This document shows positions 1 to 9,192 of a DNA stretch of 64,000 nucleotides, one piece after another. Numbering within the stretch: position 1 is the stretch's first letter; each line of letters opens with the position of its first letter. Origin of the DNA: Falsochrobactrum tianjinense. Lineage in GTDB: Bacteria > Pseudomonadota > Alphaproteobacteria > Rhizobiales > Rhizobiaceae. Below the pieces are notes generated by a model, which ran no database searches, was not told where the DNA came from, and saw nothing but the letters and a program-made list of their open reading frames with translations. Location: positions 124,001 through 188,000 of the forward strand of contig NZ_JAHRVA010000001.1 in the NCBI RefSeq assembly GCF_019100495.1, given 5' to 3'. The position numbers and the translations under genes are program-made.

Positions 1-501
1 ATCGGCAAGCGCATAAATCGGATAGCGTTCGTTCATCAACCGCTGCATGACGCCGCGCGGATCGTCGTTTTTCAGCAACGGGCGGTTCTGGCGACGCGAA
101 ACGCGGTCCATCAGCACGTCGAGTTCCGCATTGAGCCAGATCGAAACACCGGCCTGCGCAATCGCCGCGCGGGTTTCCGCATTCATATAAGCGCCGCCGC
201 CGGTCGCCAGTACCATCGGGCCGTCATCAAGCAGGCGCAGGATCACCCGGCGTTCAAGATCACGGAATTCTTCCTCGCCATAGGTTGCAAACAATTCCGG
301 CACGCTCATACGCGAGACGGCCTCGATTTCATTATCCGCATCGCGAAAAGGCAGGCCGAGCATCGTGGCCACCTTGCGCCCGACCGTCGATTTGCCCGCA
401 CCCATCAAGCCAACGAGAACAACCACTTTCGTGCCCAGCAGTTGGCGGACGGTTTCCGCCCTGTCATTGAGATTTGTCTGTTTTTGCGTGCTGTTCATCA
501 T
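1..501 (-). CDS. aroK: Shikimate kinase AroK (partial, 3' end outside window)
   Basis: Shikimate kinase phosphorylates shikimate to shikimate-3-phosphate with ATP in the cytoplasmic aromatic amino acid pathway. Reading the minus strand from 501 gives MMNSTQKQ..., then a Walker A loop GLMGAGKST at about residues 31-39. The shikimate-binding DAD motif follows at about 54-56, then the ATGGG glycine motif, an RRV segment and the lid arginines. About 167 codons are present without a stop, so the C-terminus lies beyond the left edge. Two adjacent ATGs (501 and 498) could start; GGGCGAGA precedes the first. The gene diverges from the small membrane protein and xerD. In related genomes aroB usually follows aroK, but that side is not visible here. 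Confidence 0.93.
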   Translation of the reverse strand, partial: MMNSTQKQTNLNDRAETVRQLLGTKVVVLVGLMGAGKSTVGRKVATMLGLPFRDADNEIEAVSRMSVPELFATYGEEEFRDLERRVILRLLDDGPMVLATGGGAYMNAETRAAIAQAGVSIWLNAELDVLMDRVSRRQNRPLLKNDDPRGVMQRLMNERYPIYALAD

Positions 502-621
502 TCTCGCCCGTTTGTTCCGTTTCCACATCAAAAACCGCGCGGCGTCAATCCCGGCAGGGCTTTTTAATCCCCGGCCCTGGCTCTCCTTGCTTTCGTCTCA
601 ATAGCGCAGCATAAAAGCACC

Positions 622-819
622 ATGCCCACGCTGACGCGCATCCTTGCATTGCTTGCTGTTATTGCCGCCATTGCTTATGGCGCGATGCTGGCGCTCGCCA
701 GTTTTGTTGAGCCCACGCCCCATCAGATCACCGTGGAAATCCCCGCGTCAAAAATCCGCCAGACCGTCATTGCGCCCCCGCCTCCACCTCCCGTTGCCGC
801 ACCTGCGCAGGAAGACTGA
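622..819 (+). CDS. Small single-pass membrane protein with proline-rich tail
   Basis: A 65-residue protein I cannot assign to a function. It has one hydrophobic segment (about residues 5-27, rich in Leu, Ala and Ile) followed by a short periplasmic-type tail that ends in a run of prolines (PPPPPP near residues 53-58). The topology suggests a membrane-anchored peptide facing the periplasm. It ends two bases before the xerD start, so the two are probably co-transcribed. Codon usage looks like its neighbours. A larger reading frame starting at 644 overlaps it in another frame, but that is only an upstream extension of xerD. The start is the only in-frame ATG before the hydrophobic segment; its ribosome binding site is weak. 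Confidence 0.6.
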   Translation: MPTLTRILALLAVIAAIAYGAMLALASFVEPTPHQITVEIPASKIRQTVIAPPPPPPVAAPAQED

Positions 820-820
820 C

Positions 821-1744
821 ATGCGCACATCGCTGGCAATCGAAAACTTTCTTGAAATGATGAGTGCTGAACGCGGCGCGGCTCAGAACACGCTTGAATC
901 CTATCGCCGCGATCTGGAAGCCTGCGCGCAGGCCCTTGCGCCGCGCGGGGTCAACCTCGCCAAAGCCGGAACCGAAGACATCCGCCATGCCATCGACGCC
1001 ATGGCTGCGCAGGGCTTTGCCGCGACATCGCAGGCGCGCCGCCTCTCCGCGCTCAAGCAGTTTTTTCGCTTTCTTTATGCCGAAGGGTTCCGGCAGGACG
1101 ACCCGACCGGCACGATCGACGCGCCCAAAAAGCAAAAACCGCTGCCCAAAATCATAAGCGTCGAAAATGTTTCGCGCTTGCTCGACCGCGCGGCACTGGA
1201 GGCAAGCGAAGCATCCGAGCCTGACGAGCGCATCAAGGCGCTGCGCCTTCATGCCCTGCTTGAGACGCTCTATGCGACGGGATTGCGCGTGTCCGAACTT
1301 GTCGGCCTGCCGGTCAGTGTCGCACGCACCGACCACCGCTTTCTGATCGTGCGCGGCAAGGGCTCGAAAGATCGTATGGTGCCGCTGTCGCAAAAGGCGC
1401 GCGACGCCTTGCAGCTTTTTCTGGCCCTGCGCGACAGCCAGCCCGGAGCAGACGACAATCCATGGCTGTTTCCGGCCTTTTCAGAAAGCGGCCATCTGGC
1501 GCGGCAGGTTTTTGCGCGCGAACTGAAAACGCTTGCCGCGCGCGCCGGACTGTCGAGCGCTTCCGTCTCGCCGCATGTCCTGCGCCACGCCTTCGCCAGC
1601 CATCTGCTGCAAAACGGCGCGGATCTGCGCACCGTGCAGCAATTGCTCGGCCATGCCGATATTTCGACCACGCAGATTTACACCCATGTACTGGAAGAAA
1701 GGCTGCATAAGCTGGTAAGTGAACATCACCCGCTTGCCGATTAA
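821..1744 (+). CDS. xerD: Site-specific tyrosine recombinase XerD
   Basis: XerD acts with XerC at the dif site to resolve chromosome dimers, coordinated by FtsK at the septum. The 307-residue product has the usual family length, with an N-terminal SAM-like core-binding domain (about 1-90) and a C-terminal catalytic domain. All expected catalytic residues are visible: Arg near 156 (ATGLRVSEL), Lys near 180 (RGKGSKDR), the HxxR box near 252-255 (HVLRH), His near 278 (LLGHAD) and the nucleophile Tyr near 287 (TQIYTHV). I chose the ATG at 821, directly after the stop of the small membrane gene; the longer frame from 644 would add an out-of-family, arginine-rich leader. XerC is the alternative, but the terminal motifs fit XerD better. 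Confidence 0.92.
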   Translation: MRTSLAIENFLEMMSAERGAAQNTLESYRRDLEACAQALAPRGVNLAKAGTEDIRHAIDAMAAQGFAATSQARRLSALKQFFRFLYAEGFRQDDPTGTIDAPKKQKPLPKIISVENVSRLLDRAALEASEASEPDERIKALRLHALLETLYATGLRVSELVGLPVSVARTDHRFLIVRGKGSKDRMVPLSQKARDALQLFLALRDSQPGADDNPWLFPAFSESGHLARQVFARELKTLAARAGLSSASVSPHVLRHAFASHLLQNGADLRTVQQLLGHADISTTQIYTHVLEERLHKLVSEHHPLAD

Positions 1745-1874
1745 TCTGGCTGCTTGTATGAGAAAGCCGGAAAAATTTGCAAGATGCGCACGAAGTAAAT
1801 ATGTAAGGCCCGTAAGTCAGTCTCTTCCGGTCAGTTTCTGGCCAATATCCTGGAACGCATAATAGTCAGGCCCG

Positions 1875-2828
1875 ATGTACAACTATCTCGATTTTGAAAA
1901 ACCCGTCGCCGACCTCGAAGGCCAGATTCTGGAGCTCAAAAAGCTTGCGCAGGAACAGGGCAGCGTCGAGATGAGCGACGAGATCAGCCGTCTCGAGAAG
2001 CGCTCCGCCGATGCGTTGAAGGATATTTATCGCAAGCTGACGCCATGGCAGAAGGCGCAGATCGCCCGCCATCCGGACCGTCCGCACTGCCTCGAATATA
2101 TCGAACGGCTGTTTACCGAATTCACACCGCTCGCAGGCGACCGCCAATTCGCCAATGACGAGGCCATTCAGGGCGGCTTCGCCCGTTTCAACGGCCAGCC
2201 GGTCGCCATTCTGGGACAGGAAAAAGGTTCCGACACCAAAACCCGCCTCAAGCACAATTTCGGCTCGGCGCGCCCCGAAGGCTATCGCAAGGCCGTCCGC
2301 ATCATGGAAATGGCTGACCGTTTCCAGCTTCCCCTCATCACTTTCGTCGATACGGCGGGAGCCTATCCGGGCGTGAGCGCCGAAGAGCGCGGACAGGCGG
2401 AGGCCATCGCGCGTTCGACCGCCCAGTGCCTCAAGCTCCGCGTGCCGGTGATCTCGATCATCATCGGCGAAGGCGGTTCCGGCGGCGCAATCGCCATCGC
2501 GGTCGCAAACCGCGTCTATATGCTTGAACATTCCATCTATTCGGTGATTTCGCCCGAAGGTGCCGCTTCGATCCTCTGGCATGATTCCACCCGCGCCAGG
2601 GACGCCGCCTCCAATATGCGCATAACCGCGCAGGATCTGTTTGATCTCAAGATCATCGACGGCATCATTTCCGAGCCGATGGGCGGCGCTCATCGCGGCA
2701 AGGAAGCAGCAATCGACGCGACCGGCGACATCATCACCGCTTCGCTGCGCTCGATGAAGGATATCGACGGCGAGACCCTCAAGCAGGAACGCCGACAGAA
2801 ATTCCTGCAAATCGGTCGTAACCTTTGA
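1875..2828 (+). CDS. accA: Acetyl-CoA carboxylase carboxyltransferase subunit alpha
   Basis: AccA pairs with AccD to move the carboxyl group from carboxybiotin to acetyl-CoA, giving malonyl-CoA for fatty acid synthesis. The 317-residue protein has the standard length. It starts MYNYLDFEKPVADLE, typical of AccA, with a helical N-terminal region (about 1-80) and the crotonase-fold transferase domain. The segments TFVDTAGAYPG and GEGGSGGAIAIA form the glycine-rich oxyanion and CoA-binding region. The gene stands alone on the plus strand, with a weak hairpin after its stop. No accBC or accD is present here, which is normal because accA is usually unlinked. Confidence 0.96.
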   Translation: MYNYLDFEKPVADLEGQILELKKLAQEQGSVEMSDEISRLEKRSADALKDIYRKLTPWQKAQIARHPDRPHCLEYIERLFTEFTPLAGDRQFANDEAIQGGFARFNGQPVAILGQEKGSDTKTRLKHNFGSARPEGYRKAVRIMEMADRFQLPLITFVDTAGAYPGVSAEERGQAEAIARSTAQCLKLRVPVISIIIGEGGSGGAIAIAVANRVYMLEHSIYSVISPEGAASILWHDSTRARDAASNMRITAQDLFDLKIIDGIISEPMGGAHRGKEAAIDATGDIITASLRSMKDIDGETLKQERRQKFLQIGRNL

Positions 2829-2856
2829 TTCACTATTAATCTCGGATTTTTGATCT

Positions 2857-2875
2857 GGCGCAGCCTGTCTGCGCC
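2857..2875 (+). terminator. Weak hairpin after accA
   Basis: A 7-bp perfect stem (GGCGCAG / CTGCGCC) with a 5-base loop lies 28 bases after the accA stop. Only a short T-containing tail follows, so it may be a weak terminator or simply an mRNA 3'-end structure. Confidence 0.4.
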
Positions 2876-3047
2876 GGATTTGCATCAGGCCGTCAATTCC
2901 GCCATATTGCGGACATTCTGATTTTTAGGTAATCAAATAAGGATTTGTCAACGATACCGAAAGGTTTTGTTGTCAGGATCGGGGCACCGGAAAGTCAGAT
3001 TTGCTTAACAGCGCCTCCGGGCGCTGCTCTCACAGGCTCGATGCGAT

Positions 3048-4196
3048 ATGAAGATCAGAACCGCTATTCTTGCAACCGTCATGGCATCCGCGCTTCTTGC
3101 GGGCTGTCAGGGTTCGTCCGTTTCCGATCTGGCCCTGCGGGCTGAAAAGCCGCTGCCGACAAAAGTCGTGGCGAAAATGAAGGCGAAGGGCATGTCCCGC
3201 AACTCGCCGATCATGGTCCGTATCTTCAAGGAAGAAGGCGTTCTGGAGGTCTGGAAGCAGAAGAATAACGGCAAGTACGACCAGATCGCATCTTACGAGA
3301 TCTGCAAATGGTCGGGCAAGCTCGGGCCGAAATTCGTAGAAGGCGATCGACAGGCACCGGAGGGCTTCTACACGGTGCGCCCCGCGCAGATGAACCCCAA
3401 ATCGCAATATTACCTCGCTTTCAATATCGGCTTTCCCAACGATTATGACCGGGTGAATGGCCGCACCGGCCAGCATCTGATGGTGCATGGCGCCTGCTCG
3501 TCGTCAGGTTGCTATTCGATGACCGATGACAGCGTGAGCGAAATCTATGCTTTCGGTCGCGACGCCTTCCGCGGCGGCCAGCGTGAGTTCCAGATTCAGG
3601 CATTTCCGTTCCGCATGACAGCGGCCAATATGGCGCGCTATCGCAATGATCCCAATTACGGCTTCTGGAAAATGCTCAAGCAAGGCTATGATTCCTTCGA
3701 GGTAACGAAGGTCCCGCCGAAGGTCGATGTCTGCGAAAAGCGCTATGTGTTCAACGTCGCGTCGCCGGATGGTCAACCCTTGTCACCGGCGGAAGCCTGT
3801 CCGCCATCGGTCAGCGCCGAAGCCATGTCCTATGCGACTTACGGGAAATCCTATCTTACCGCTTTCAGCGCCGCTCAGAAGGCTCCCGCCCCTTCCATTC
3901 AGGGGCTGGCGGAAGCAAAGCTGGTTTCCGCTTGGAGTGCTGCGCGCGCCCGTGGCGAAAGGGTAAGCCGCGAGCCGCCTTCATTAAAGTCGTCTTCGGC
4001 TGAAACGCCCAATGCGCCCGATATTGCGCCGGCTCAGCCTGCTCCGATCGAAAGCGCAACAGCAACCGTGCCGGTTCCGCAGGAGAATCCGGCAGCCCCG
4101 GTCTCACCCATGACGACCGCCAGCACTGTTGCCGATACGGTTGTTGCACCGGCGCCTGAGAAGAAAAAGTCATGGTGGAAATTCGGTCGGGACTAA
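3048..4196 (+). CDS. L,D-transpeptidase (YafK-like) lipoprotein
   Basis: The N-terminus is a lipoprotein signal peptide with the lipobox LLAGC and cleavage before Cys at about residue 20, so the protein is probably membrane-anchored and periplasmic. The region of about 50-220 resembles the YafK/COG3034 branch of the L,D-transpeptidase (YkuD) fold. It includes the catalytic signature HGACSSSGCYSM, with the nucleophilic Cys and conserved His. The family cross-links peptidoglycan or attaches or removes lipoproteins; which applies here cannot be read from sequence. The last 120 residues are Ala/Pro-rich and low complexity and end in a lysine-tryptophan patch, probably a linker. The stop TAA overlaps the ATG of the next gene (TAATG), suggesting translational coupling. 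Confidence 0.85.
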   Translation: MKIRTAILATVMASALLAGCQGSSVSDLALRAEKPLPTKVVAKMKAKGMSRNSPIMVRIFKEEGVLEVWKQKNNGKYDQIASYEICKWSGKLGPKFVEGDRQAPEGFYTVRPAQMNPKSQYYLAFNIGFPNDYDRVNGRTGQHLMVHGACSSSGCYSMTDDSVSEIYAFGRDAFRGGQREFQIQAFPFRMTAANMARYRNDPNYGFWKMLKQGYDSFEVTKVPPKVDVCEKRYVFNVASPDGQPLSPAEACPPSVSAEAMSYATYGKSYLTAFSAAQKAPAPSIQGLAEAKLVSAWSAARARGERVSREPPSLKSSSAETPNAPDIAPAQPAPIESATATVPVPQENPAAPVSPMTTASTVADTVVAPAPEKKKSWWKFGRD

Positions 4197-4432
4197 TGCT
4201 GCAAGAAGACAGCATTCCCGTCTATGACCTAAGGGGGCTTAAATGCCCTCTTCCGGTTTTGAAAACCCGCCACCGCCTAAAATCCATGCCGAGCGGCGCG
4301 CGTTTATGGGTCGAAGCGACCGATCCGCTCTCCGGTATCGATCTGCCGCATTTCTGCACGCAGGAAGGCCATATGCTGCTGGCGCAGGAATGCGAAGACA
4401 ACCTGCACCGCTTTCTTATTCAGAAGAAATAA
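4196..4432 (+). CDS. TusA-family sulfurtransferase-like protein
   Basis: A 78-residue protein with the TusA/SirA hallmark near its N-terminus: YDLRGLKCPLPVLKTR, containing the active CPxP cysteine. TusA-family proteins carry persulfide sulfur for tRNA thiolation or other sulfur transfers, or act in selenium and redox metabolism. The small beta-alpha-beta fold and length match. The start is the ATG that overlaps the upstream stop (TAATG); a start at 4172 would lie inside the upstream gene. Which pathway it serves is unknown: no other Tus components lie nearby, and its partner here is a cell-wall lipoprotein. It ends tail to tail with the CobW gene, with an imperfect hairpin between the two stops. 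Confidence 0.85.
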   Translation: MLQEDSIPVYDLRGLKCPLPVLKTRHRLKSMPSGARLWVEATDPLSGIDLPHFCTQEGHMLLAQECEDNLHRFLIQKK

Positions 4433-4458
4433 ACCGGCTTCAGAAGAAGCATTCCGGT

Positions 4459-5592
4459 TCAGCTCCGCGGCGAATAGCCAGGAATGGCCAGCGGATTATC
4501 CATCATCGCCGCGCGGTCTGGCCGGTCGATGCCCGCCTTGCCCAAAAATGCGTCGAAAAGCTCGCGCACATAGCTTTCAGGCAGATCCTTCACGATCATA
4601 ACCAGCAGCGTTTCACGCGCACCCGATCCCTGTCCTTGCGGCCATTGCGGCAGTCGCGCAGGGGGATGAAAAATCTTCTGCACGCCATGAATGACTAACG
4701 GACGATCTGGATCTTCCGCGATCTGCACAATGCCTTTCACGCGCAAAAGCTTTTCGCCATGGGTGGAGCGCAGCAGATCGAGAAACATCTCGAAGGTCGA
4801 AAAAGGAATGGGATCGCCATGCCTTAGCGAGAACGAGCGGATCGCATCGTCATGATGATGGTGCGCATGATCATGATCGCAATCGGGGCCACATACATGA
4901 TCATGGTGATGATCCTCCTCATAGGCTTCCGCCCGCAGCCAGCGCTGCACATCCGCCGATTTGGTTTGAGGATTATACAGCCCGCATTCAAACAGCCCCG
5001 CATAGCCGGTGCGCATATCGGATGCTTCGAGAATATCCGCGCCCGGATTGAGCAGCCGCAGCCGCGCTTTGAGCGCCGCAAGCCCCGGTTTCGCGTCGTC
5101 AAGATCGGCCTTCGTGATGACGATACGATCGGCCATTGCCGCCTGTTTGACCGCTTCTTCGTGATTGTCGAGCGTCGCCATGCCGTTGACGGCATCGACC
5201 GTCGTCAGAACGCCATCGAGACGAAATGCCTGCATCAGCACCGGATGGCCCATGATCGAATGCAGAACCGGTGCGGGATCGGCCAGCCCGGTGGTTTCGA
5301 TGATGACGCGCTTGAGCGCCTTGATGCGCCCAGTCTCCAGCCGGTCGATCAGATCGGCCAGCGTATCCACAAGTTCACCACGCACCGTGCAGCACAAGCA
5401 CCCATCGGCAAGCTCGATCACTCCTTCGCTGGCCTGCTCAACCAGCAGATGATCAATACTGACCTCGCCGAACTCGTTGATGATGACAGCCGTGTCCGTC
5501 AGGGCCGGGTCCTTGAGAAGCCGGTTGAGCAGCGTGGTCTTGCCCGAGCCGAGAAAGCCGGTCAGGACGGAAACAGGAATAGGATGCGGCAT
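4459..5592 (-). CDS. CobW/ZNG1-family GTPase (probable metal chaperone)
   Basis: A 377-residue COG0523 G3E GTPase. Visible motifs are Walker [10 protein letters not shown] near the N-terminus, the metal-binding CLCC motif ([11 protein letters not shown]), the switch ETTGLADP, and the base-recognition TKAD. A histidine-rich loop ([10 protein letters not shown]...HHHHDDA, about residues 225-248) precedes the C-terminal CobW_C domain. Such loops are typical of zinc or cobalt chaperones that deliver metal to client enzymes. The gene starts 9 bases after dacF, so it is almost certainly in that operon. That coupling is notable because some cell-wall amidases and carboxypeptidases need zinc, although this DacF is a serine enzyme. 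I saw no obvious Zur palindrome upstream of the operon. CobW of cobalamin synthesis is less likely because no cob genes are nearby. Confidence 0.88.
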   Translation of the reverse strand: MPHPIPVSVLTGFLGSGKTTLLNRLLKDPALTDTAVIINEFGEVSIDHLLVEQASEGVIELADGCLCCTVRGELVDTLADLIDRLETGRIKALKRVIIETTGLADPAPVLHSIMGHPVLMQAFRLDGVLTTVDAVNGMATLDNHEEAVKQAAMADRIVITKADLDDAKPGLAALKARLRLLNPGADILEASDMRTGYAGLFECGLYNPQTKSADVQRWLRAEAYEEDHHHDHVCGPDCDHDHAHHHHDDAIRSFSLRHGDPIPFSTFEMFLDLLRSTHGEKLLRVKGIVQIAEDPDRPLVIHGVQKIFHPPARLPQWPQGQGSGARETLLVMIVKDLPESYVRELFDAFLGKAGIDRPDRAAMMDNPLAIPGYSPRS

Positions 5593-5601
5593 GTTCTCGA
5601 C

Positions 5602-6720
5602 TTAATTAATCGTGGCTGTATTGACACCCGCGGCGCGTTGCGGACGCGGCTTGGGCACAGGGATCTGCGAAATATCAAGTTGTCCAACCTTGCTGACATT
5701 TCGCGGCGGTTCCGATACCAGTCCGACCTGCACCGCAACCGGCTCGCGATCCATTTGGCGGATATAGGGCGAATCGATCTTGAGACGGCCTTCCACATCG
5801 CGCCCGTCCCAGCGGCTGGCCATCGCTTCCTGGCTGCAAATCGTCTTGCGCATATCCACGGCCTGATCGACAGCGCTGCCTGCTGGCGGCGTCATACTGG
5901 CGAGCGTCGGCACGCCTGCGCCATTGCTGCGGAAAGCATCGCTCATCAATTGCGCGGCCTGTACGGTGCGCGTTTCCTGACGATCCGCGCCAAGCACGAT
6001 TGCAAGCATCGTACGGCCCTGACGCGTTGCCGAACCAGCCAGGTTGAAGCCCGAGGCGCAGACGAAACCGGTTTTCATGCCATCTGCGCCGTCATAACGG
6101 CCAAGCAGGATATTATAATTGGCCTGCGGCTTCTTGCCATTGCCCGTATCGATCGCTTCGGTTGCGAAATAATGCGCATATTGCGGAAATTCGCGGCGCA
6201 GCTGCACCCCCAGAATGGCGAGATCGCGCGCGGTCGAATAATTATTGGGATCGTGCAGCCCGTTGGGATTGGCGAAATGCGTGCCGATCATGCCAAGCCG
6301 CTGCGCTTCGGCATTCATGCGCTGCACAAATGCCGATTCAGTGCCGCCAACGGCCTCGGCCAGCGCCACGGATACGTCATTGGCCGATTTGACCAGCATG
6401 ATCGTGAGTGCGGTATCGAGCGTCATCACGGAGCCGGGGCGATAGCCCATCTTGCTCGGTGGTTCCTTGGAAGCGTTGACGGTCATGCGCACGGGAGATT
6501 CAAGCGTCATCTGCCCCGCCTGAAGGGCGCGGAAAGTAACATAGGCGCTCATCATCTTGGTAAGCGAAGCCGGATACCAGCGCTGGAAGGCATCCTTTTG
6601 CGCATAGACCTTGCCGGTGGCCACATCGACGGCAATCGCAGGATTCGCCGAAGCCGCAGAGAGGGCCACGCCTGAGATCGCCGCCGCTGCGAACCAGATT
6701 TTCAATGACTTCGCTATCAT
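5602..6720 (-). CDS. D-alanyl-D-alanine carboxypeptidase (penicillin-binding protein 5/6 type)
   Basis: A low-molecular-weight penicillin-binding protein that trims the terminal D-Ala from peptidoglycan pentapeptides in the periplasm. From the ATG at 6720 the 372-residue protein starts with a signal peptide (MIAKSLKIWFAAAAISG..., cleavage after SAASA). The S11 motifs follow in order: SLTK (nucleophile Ser), SAN (KSANDVSVAL) and KTG (GMKTGFVC). A longer TTG start at 6750 is possible but would spoil the signal peptide. A C-terminal region after the KTG motif is present but its membrane-anchor helix is not obvious. The CobW gene follows at 9 bases, so the two form an operon. Confidence 0.9.
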   Translation of the reverse strand: MIAKSLKIWFAAAAISGVALSAASANPAIAVDVATGKVYAQKDAFQRWYPASLTKMMSAYVTFRALQAGQMTLESPVRMTVNASKEPPSKMGYRPGSVMTLDTALTIMLVKSANDVSVALAEAVGGTESAFVQRMNAEAQRLGMIGTHFANPNGLHDPNNYSTARDLAILGVQLRREFPQYAHYFATEAIDTGNGKKPQANYNILLGRYDGADGMKTGFVCASGFNLAGSATRQGRTMLAIVLGADRQETRTVQAAQLMSDAFRSNGAGVPTLASMTPPAGSAVDQAVDMRKTICSQEAMASRWDGRDVEGRLKIDSPYIRQMDREPVAVQVGLVSEPPRNVSKVGQLDISQIPVPKPRPQRAAGVNTATIN

Positions 6721-6951
6721 TTCCGTAGTTCCAATCAACAATGGCCGCAATTCATGCGCGCAACAGGTTTCCCTCCTTTGCCCGCTTTCTGGGCGTCCAT
6801 GACGGTTTGCGATTTTTCAATCATAATGGAGGTTCTGCGCTGTTCTATCTATGCCATGTGGCAAGGAAAAGGCAAACAGGGATTGCTCGCTTTCACTGAA
6901 ACATCATATCCTGCACCCACATATTCATGCCCAGTATTCGGGAGTCCCTCA

Positions 6952-8115
6952 ATGCCAGTGCTTAACCGTGCCGTAGAAACGCAAGCGGAAATCGCCGCAT
7001 GGCGCCGTCATCTTCACCAGAACCCGGAACTGCTTTACGACCTGCCCGAAACCGCCCGGTTTGTCGCCGAAAAACTCGACGCCTTCGGCTGTGATCGGGT
7101 CGAAACCGGTATCGGGCGCTCCGGCGTGGTAGGGCTCATCAAGGGCAGACGCGGCGGAGGCCCGGTTATCGGCCTGCGCGCCGATATGGACGCGCTGCCC
7201 ATCACGGAAACCAGCGGCGCGCAATGGGCCTCGAAGAACCTCGGCAAGGCGCATTCCTGCGGCCATGACGGGCATACGGCCATGTTGCTTGGCGCCGCGC
7301 AATATCTCAGCGAAACACGTAATTTCCGTGGCTCCGTCGCGCTCGTCTTCCAGCCGGCCGAAGAGGGCGGCGCGGGCGCTCTCGCCATGGTCCGGGACGG
7401 GCTGATGGATCGTTTCGGCATATCCGAAATCTATGGCGTGCATAATCTTCCCGGCCTGCCCATCGGCCATTTTGCCATGTGCAAGGGGCCGATCATGGCC
7501 GCGACCGATGAGTTCGACCTCTTCATCACCGGACGCGGCGGCCATGCCGCGCAGCCGCACCGCACCATCGACCCGATTCTGGCTGGCGCGCAATTGCTTT
7601 CGGCCATTCAGGGCATCGTTGCGCGTAACACCGATCCCCTCGATTCGCTGGTGATCTCGGTCACGAAATTCATTGCGGGCGAGGCCTATAACGTCATCCC
7701 GCAGACTGCGAAACTTTCGGGAACGGTGCGCACGCTGAGCAAGGACGTCCGCGCTTTCGCCGAACGCCGCATCCGCGAAGTGGCGACCGGTATCGCAACG
7801 GTGACAGGCGCTGAAATCGCCGTGCGCTACCAGAACAATTATCCTGTCACCTTCAATCACGACGCCCAGACCGAGTTTGCCGCGCGCATCGCCATGGGCG
7901 TGGCGGGTGAAAGCAAGGTAAAAACCGATGTCGCGCCTATGATGGCGGCGGAGGATTTCTCCTATATGCTCGAAACGCGCCCCGGTGCCTATATTTTCAT
8001 CGGCAATGGCGATACGCCGGGCCTCCATCACCCGGCATACGACTTCAACGACGAAGCCATTCCCTATGGAGTGAGTTATTTTGCCTCGATCATCGAGACT
8101 GCGCTTGCGGCCTGA
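6952..8115 (+). CDS. M20-family amidohydrolase (hippurate hydrolase-like)
   Basis: A 387-residue zinc aminoacylase/carboxypeptidase of the M20D group. Metal-ligand motifs are visible: RADMDALPI, SCGHDGHTAML and QPAEEGGAGA, plus the dimerisation-domain segment GRGGHAAQPH and a final HHPAYDFND. The family hydrolyses N-acyl amino acids such as hippurate or N-acetyl and indole-acetyl conjugates; the substrate here is not predictable. The start at 6952 (MPVLNRAVETQ) is preceded by GGGAG about 10 bases upstream and gives the usual length. The frame could open at 6754, but that would add 66 residues of unrelated sequence. The gene diverges from dacF. Confidence 0.88.
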   Translation: MPVLNRAVETQAEIAAWRRHLHQNPELLYDLPETARFVAEKLDAFGCDRVETGIGRSGVVGLIKGRRGGGPVIGLRADMDALPITETSGAQWASKNLGKAHSCGHDGHTAMLLGAAQYLSETRNFRGSVALVFQPAEEGGAGALAMVRDGLMDRFGISEIYGVHNLPGLPIGHFAMCKGPIMAATDEFDLFITGRGGHAAQPHRTIDPILAGAQLLSAIQGIVARNTDPLDSLVISVTKFIAGEAYNVIPQTAKLSGTVRTLSKDVRAFAERRIREVATGIATVTGAEIAVRYQNNYPVTFNHDAQTEFAARIAMGVAGESKVKTDVAPMMAAEDFSYMLETRPGAYIFIGNGDTPGLHHPAYDFNDEAIPYGVSYFASIIETALAA

Positions 8116-8130
8116 AATCAGCAAGAAATC

Positions 8131-8159
8131 CGCCAACCCCGCATTTTGCGGGGTTGGCG
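8131..8159 (+). terminator. Strong hairpin after the M20 amidohydrolase
   Basis: A 12-bp perfect stem (CGCCAACCCCGC / GCGGGGTTGGCG) with loop ATTTT lies 15 bases after the stop. It has no T-run on the plus strand, so it is either a terminator of the non-canonical type or an RNA-stabilising stem before the tRNA gene. Confidence 0.55.
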
Positions 8160-8244
8160 TGGGCAATGAAAGACAGTATGTGTCGGGAGGCATCCGCAAG
8201 GGTCGGAATCAGTTTCCCCTTTGCGAAAGCATTGCGCCGTCGGC

Positions 8245-8321
8245 GGTCCCGTAGCTCAGTAGGATAGAGCGACAGATTCCTAATCTGTAGGTCACAGGTT
8301 CGATTCCTGTCGGGATCACCA
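8245..8321 (+). tRNA. tRNA-Arg (anticodon CCU)
   Basis: A full cloverleaf can be drawn. The acceptor stem GGTCCCG pairs with CGGGATC (one G-T pair). The D arm is GCTCAGTAGGATAGAGC. The anticodon arm is CAGAT-TCCTAA-ATCTG with anticodon CCT, and the T arm is ACAGG-TTCGATT-CCTGT. The discriminator A is followed by an encoded CCA. It reads AGG arginine codons. No integrase or duplicated 3' end is visible nearby, so there is no sign that this tRNA is in use as an attachment site. Confidence 0.95.
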
Positions 8322-8337
8322 CCCGGTTTATTACTCC

Positions 8338-9093
8338 TCAAGGCCAATTGGCTTGTGAGAACACGCCGCCGTCCACCCAGATTGTCTGGCCGGTCACGAA
8401 GCGTGCGGCATCCGAAACAAGGAATAATGTCGGCCCCGAAAGGTCTTCCGCAGTGCCAACGCGCCCCAGCGGCGTGATTTTCGACCAAATTTCGGCATAG
8501 TCTTCCGCCTCCATCGCCGTGCGCTCGTTAAGAATGGCGCCCGGCGCGATGCAATTCACGCGAATGCCATGGGGCCCAAGCTCGACAGCAGAGACTTTCG
8601 TGAATTGTTCGATGCCGCCTTTGGAAGCCGTGTAGGAGACAAGCCTCGGGAAAGCGAGCTTGTTGCAGCCGGAGCCTATATTGACGATCGCCCCGCGTTT
8701 TCCAGCCTCCACCATGCGGCGCGCAGCTTCCTGCGTGTTGAGAAAACACCCCTTCAGGTTGGTACGGATCACATCATCCCAACCATCCTCGGAAAGCTCC
8801 AGCAGCGAGGCCCAGGTCTGGATACCGACATTGTTGACCAGCACATCGGGCGCATCGTCGAACCAGCGACATGCCTCCTCATAAAAATTCTTTACGTCGG
8901 AAAGTTTGCCGGCATCACACGCCAGCCCAAAAACTTTCCCGCCTGCTCCCTCGACCTCTGTCGCAAGCGCCTTGGCTGGCGCATCGTCACCGACATAGGT
9001 GAACGCAACCGCATAGCCTGCCTCGACAAATGCCGAAACGAGGGTGCGCCCGATACCGATGCTTCCGCCTGTAATGACTGCCAGTTTCGCCAT
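8338..9093 (-). CDS. Short-chain dehydrogenase/reductase (SDR), glucose/3-oxoacyl reductase type
   Basis: A 251-residue classical SDR. It has the N-terminal NAD(P) motif TGGSIGIG, the NNVG segment, a catalytic Ser near the GSGCNK segment and the YTASK catalytic pair. The C-terminus is of the form VTGQTIWVDGG, typical of glucose 1-dehydrogenase and 3-ketoacyl-ACP reductase-like proteins. The start at 9093 has a strong ribosome binding site (GGGAGGA, 7 bases away); upstream codons to 9276 are unlikely. It probably oxidises a sugar, polyol or hydroxyacid. It is separated from the main catabolic run by the GFA gene on the other strand, and its role in that cluster is an inference. Confidence 0.88.
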   Translation of the reverse strand: MAKLAVITGGSIGIGRTLVSAFVEAGYAVAFTYVGDDAPAKALATEVEGAGGKVFGLACDAGKLSDVKNFYEEACRWFDDAPDVLVNNVGIQTWASLLELSEDGWDDVIRTNLKGCFLNTQEAARRMVEAGKRGAIVNIGSGCNKLAFPRLVSYTASKGGIEQFTKVSAVELGPHGIRVNCIAPGAILNERTAMEAEDYAEIWSKITPLGRVGTAEDLSGPTLFLVSDAARFVTGQTIWVDGGVFSQANWP

Positions 9094-9192
9094 AGTGTTC
9101 CTCCCGGTGACAGGGACGAATTTAGCCGGATTTCCACAATGGTAAACCTGTAGAAAAGAAAATATCATCCAGACAAAGAAGAGGAGTGGAAA

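Noticed and set aside
4852-6675. Long plus-strand open frame antisense to cobW and dacF
   Set aside because: Its product is His/Arg/Ile-rich shadow sequence with no domain, and both antisense genes carry clear, complete motifs. GC-rich codon bias explains the missing stops.
8245-9100. tRNA-Arg as an attachment site of a mobile element next to the catabolic cluster
   Set aside because: No integrase, no repeated tRNA 3' end and no transposase are seen. The cluster has the composition of the chromosome, so there is no evidence of integration here.
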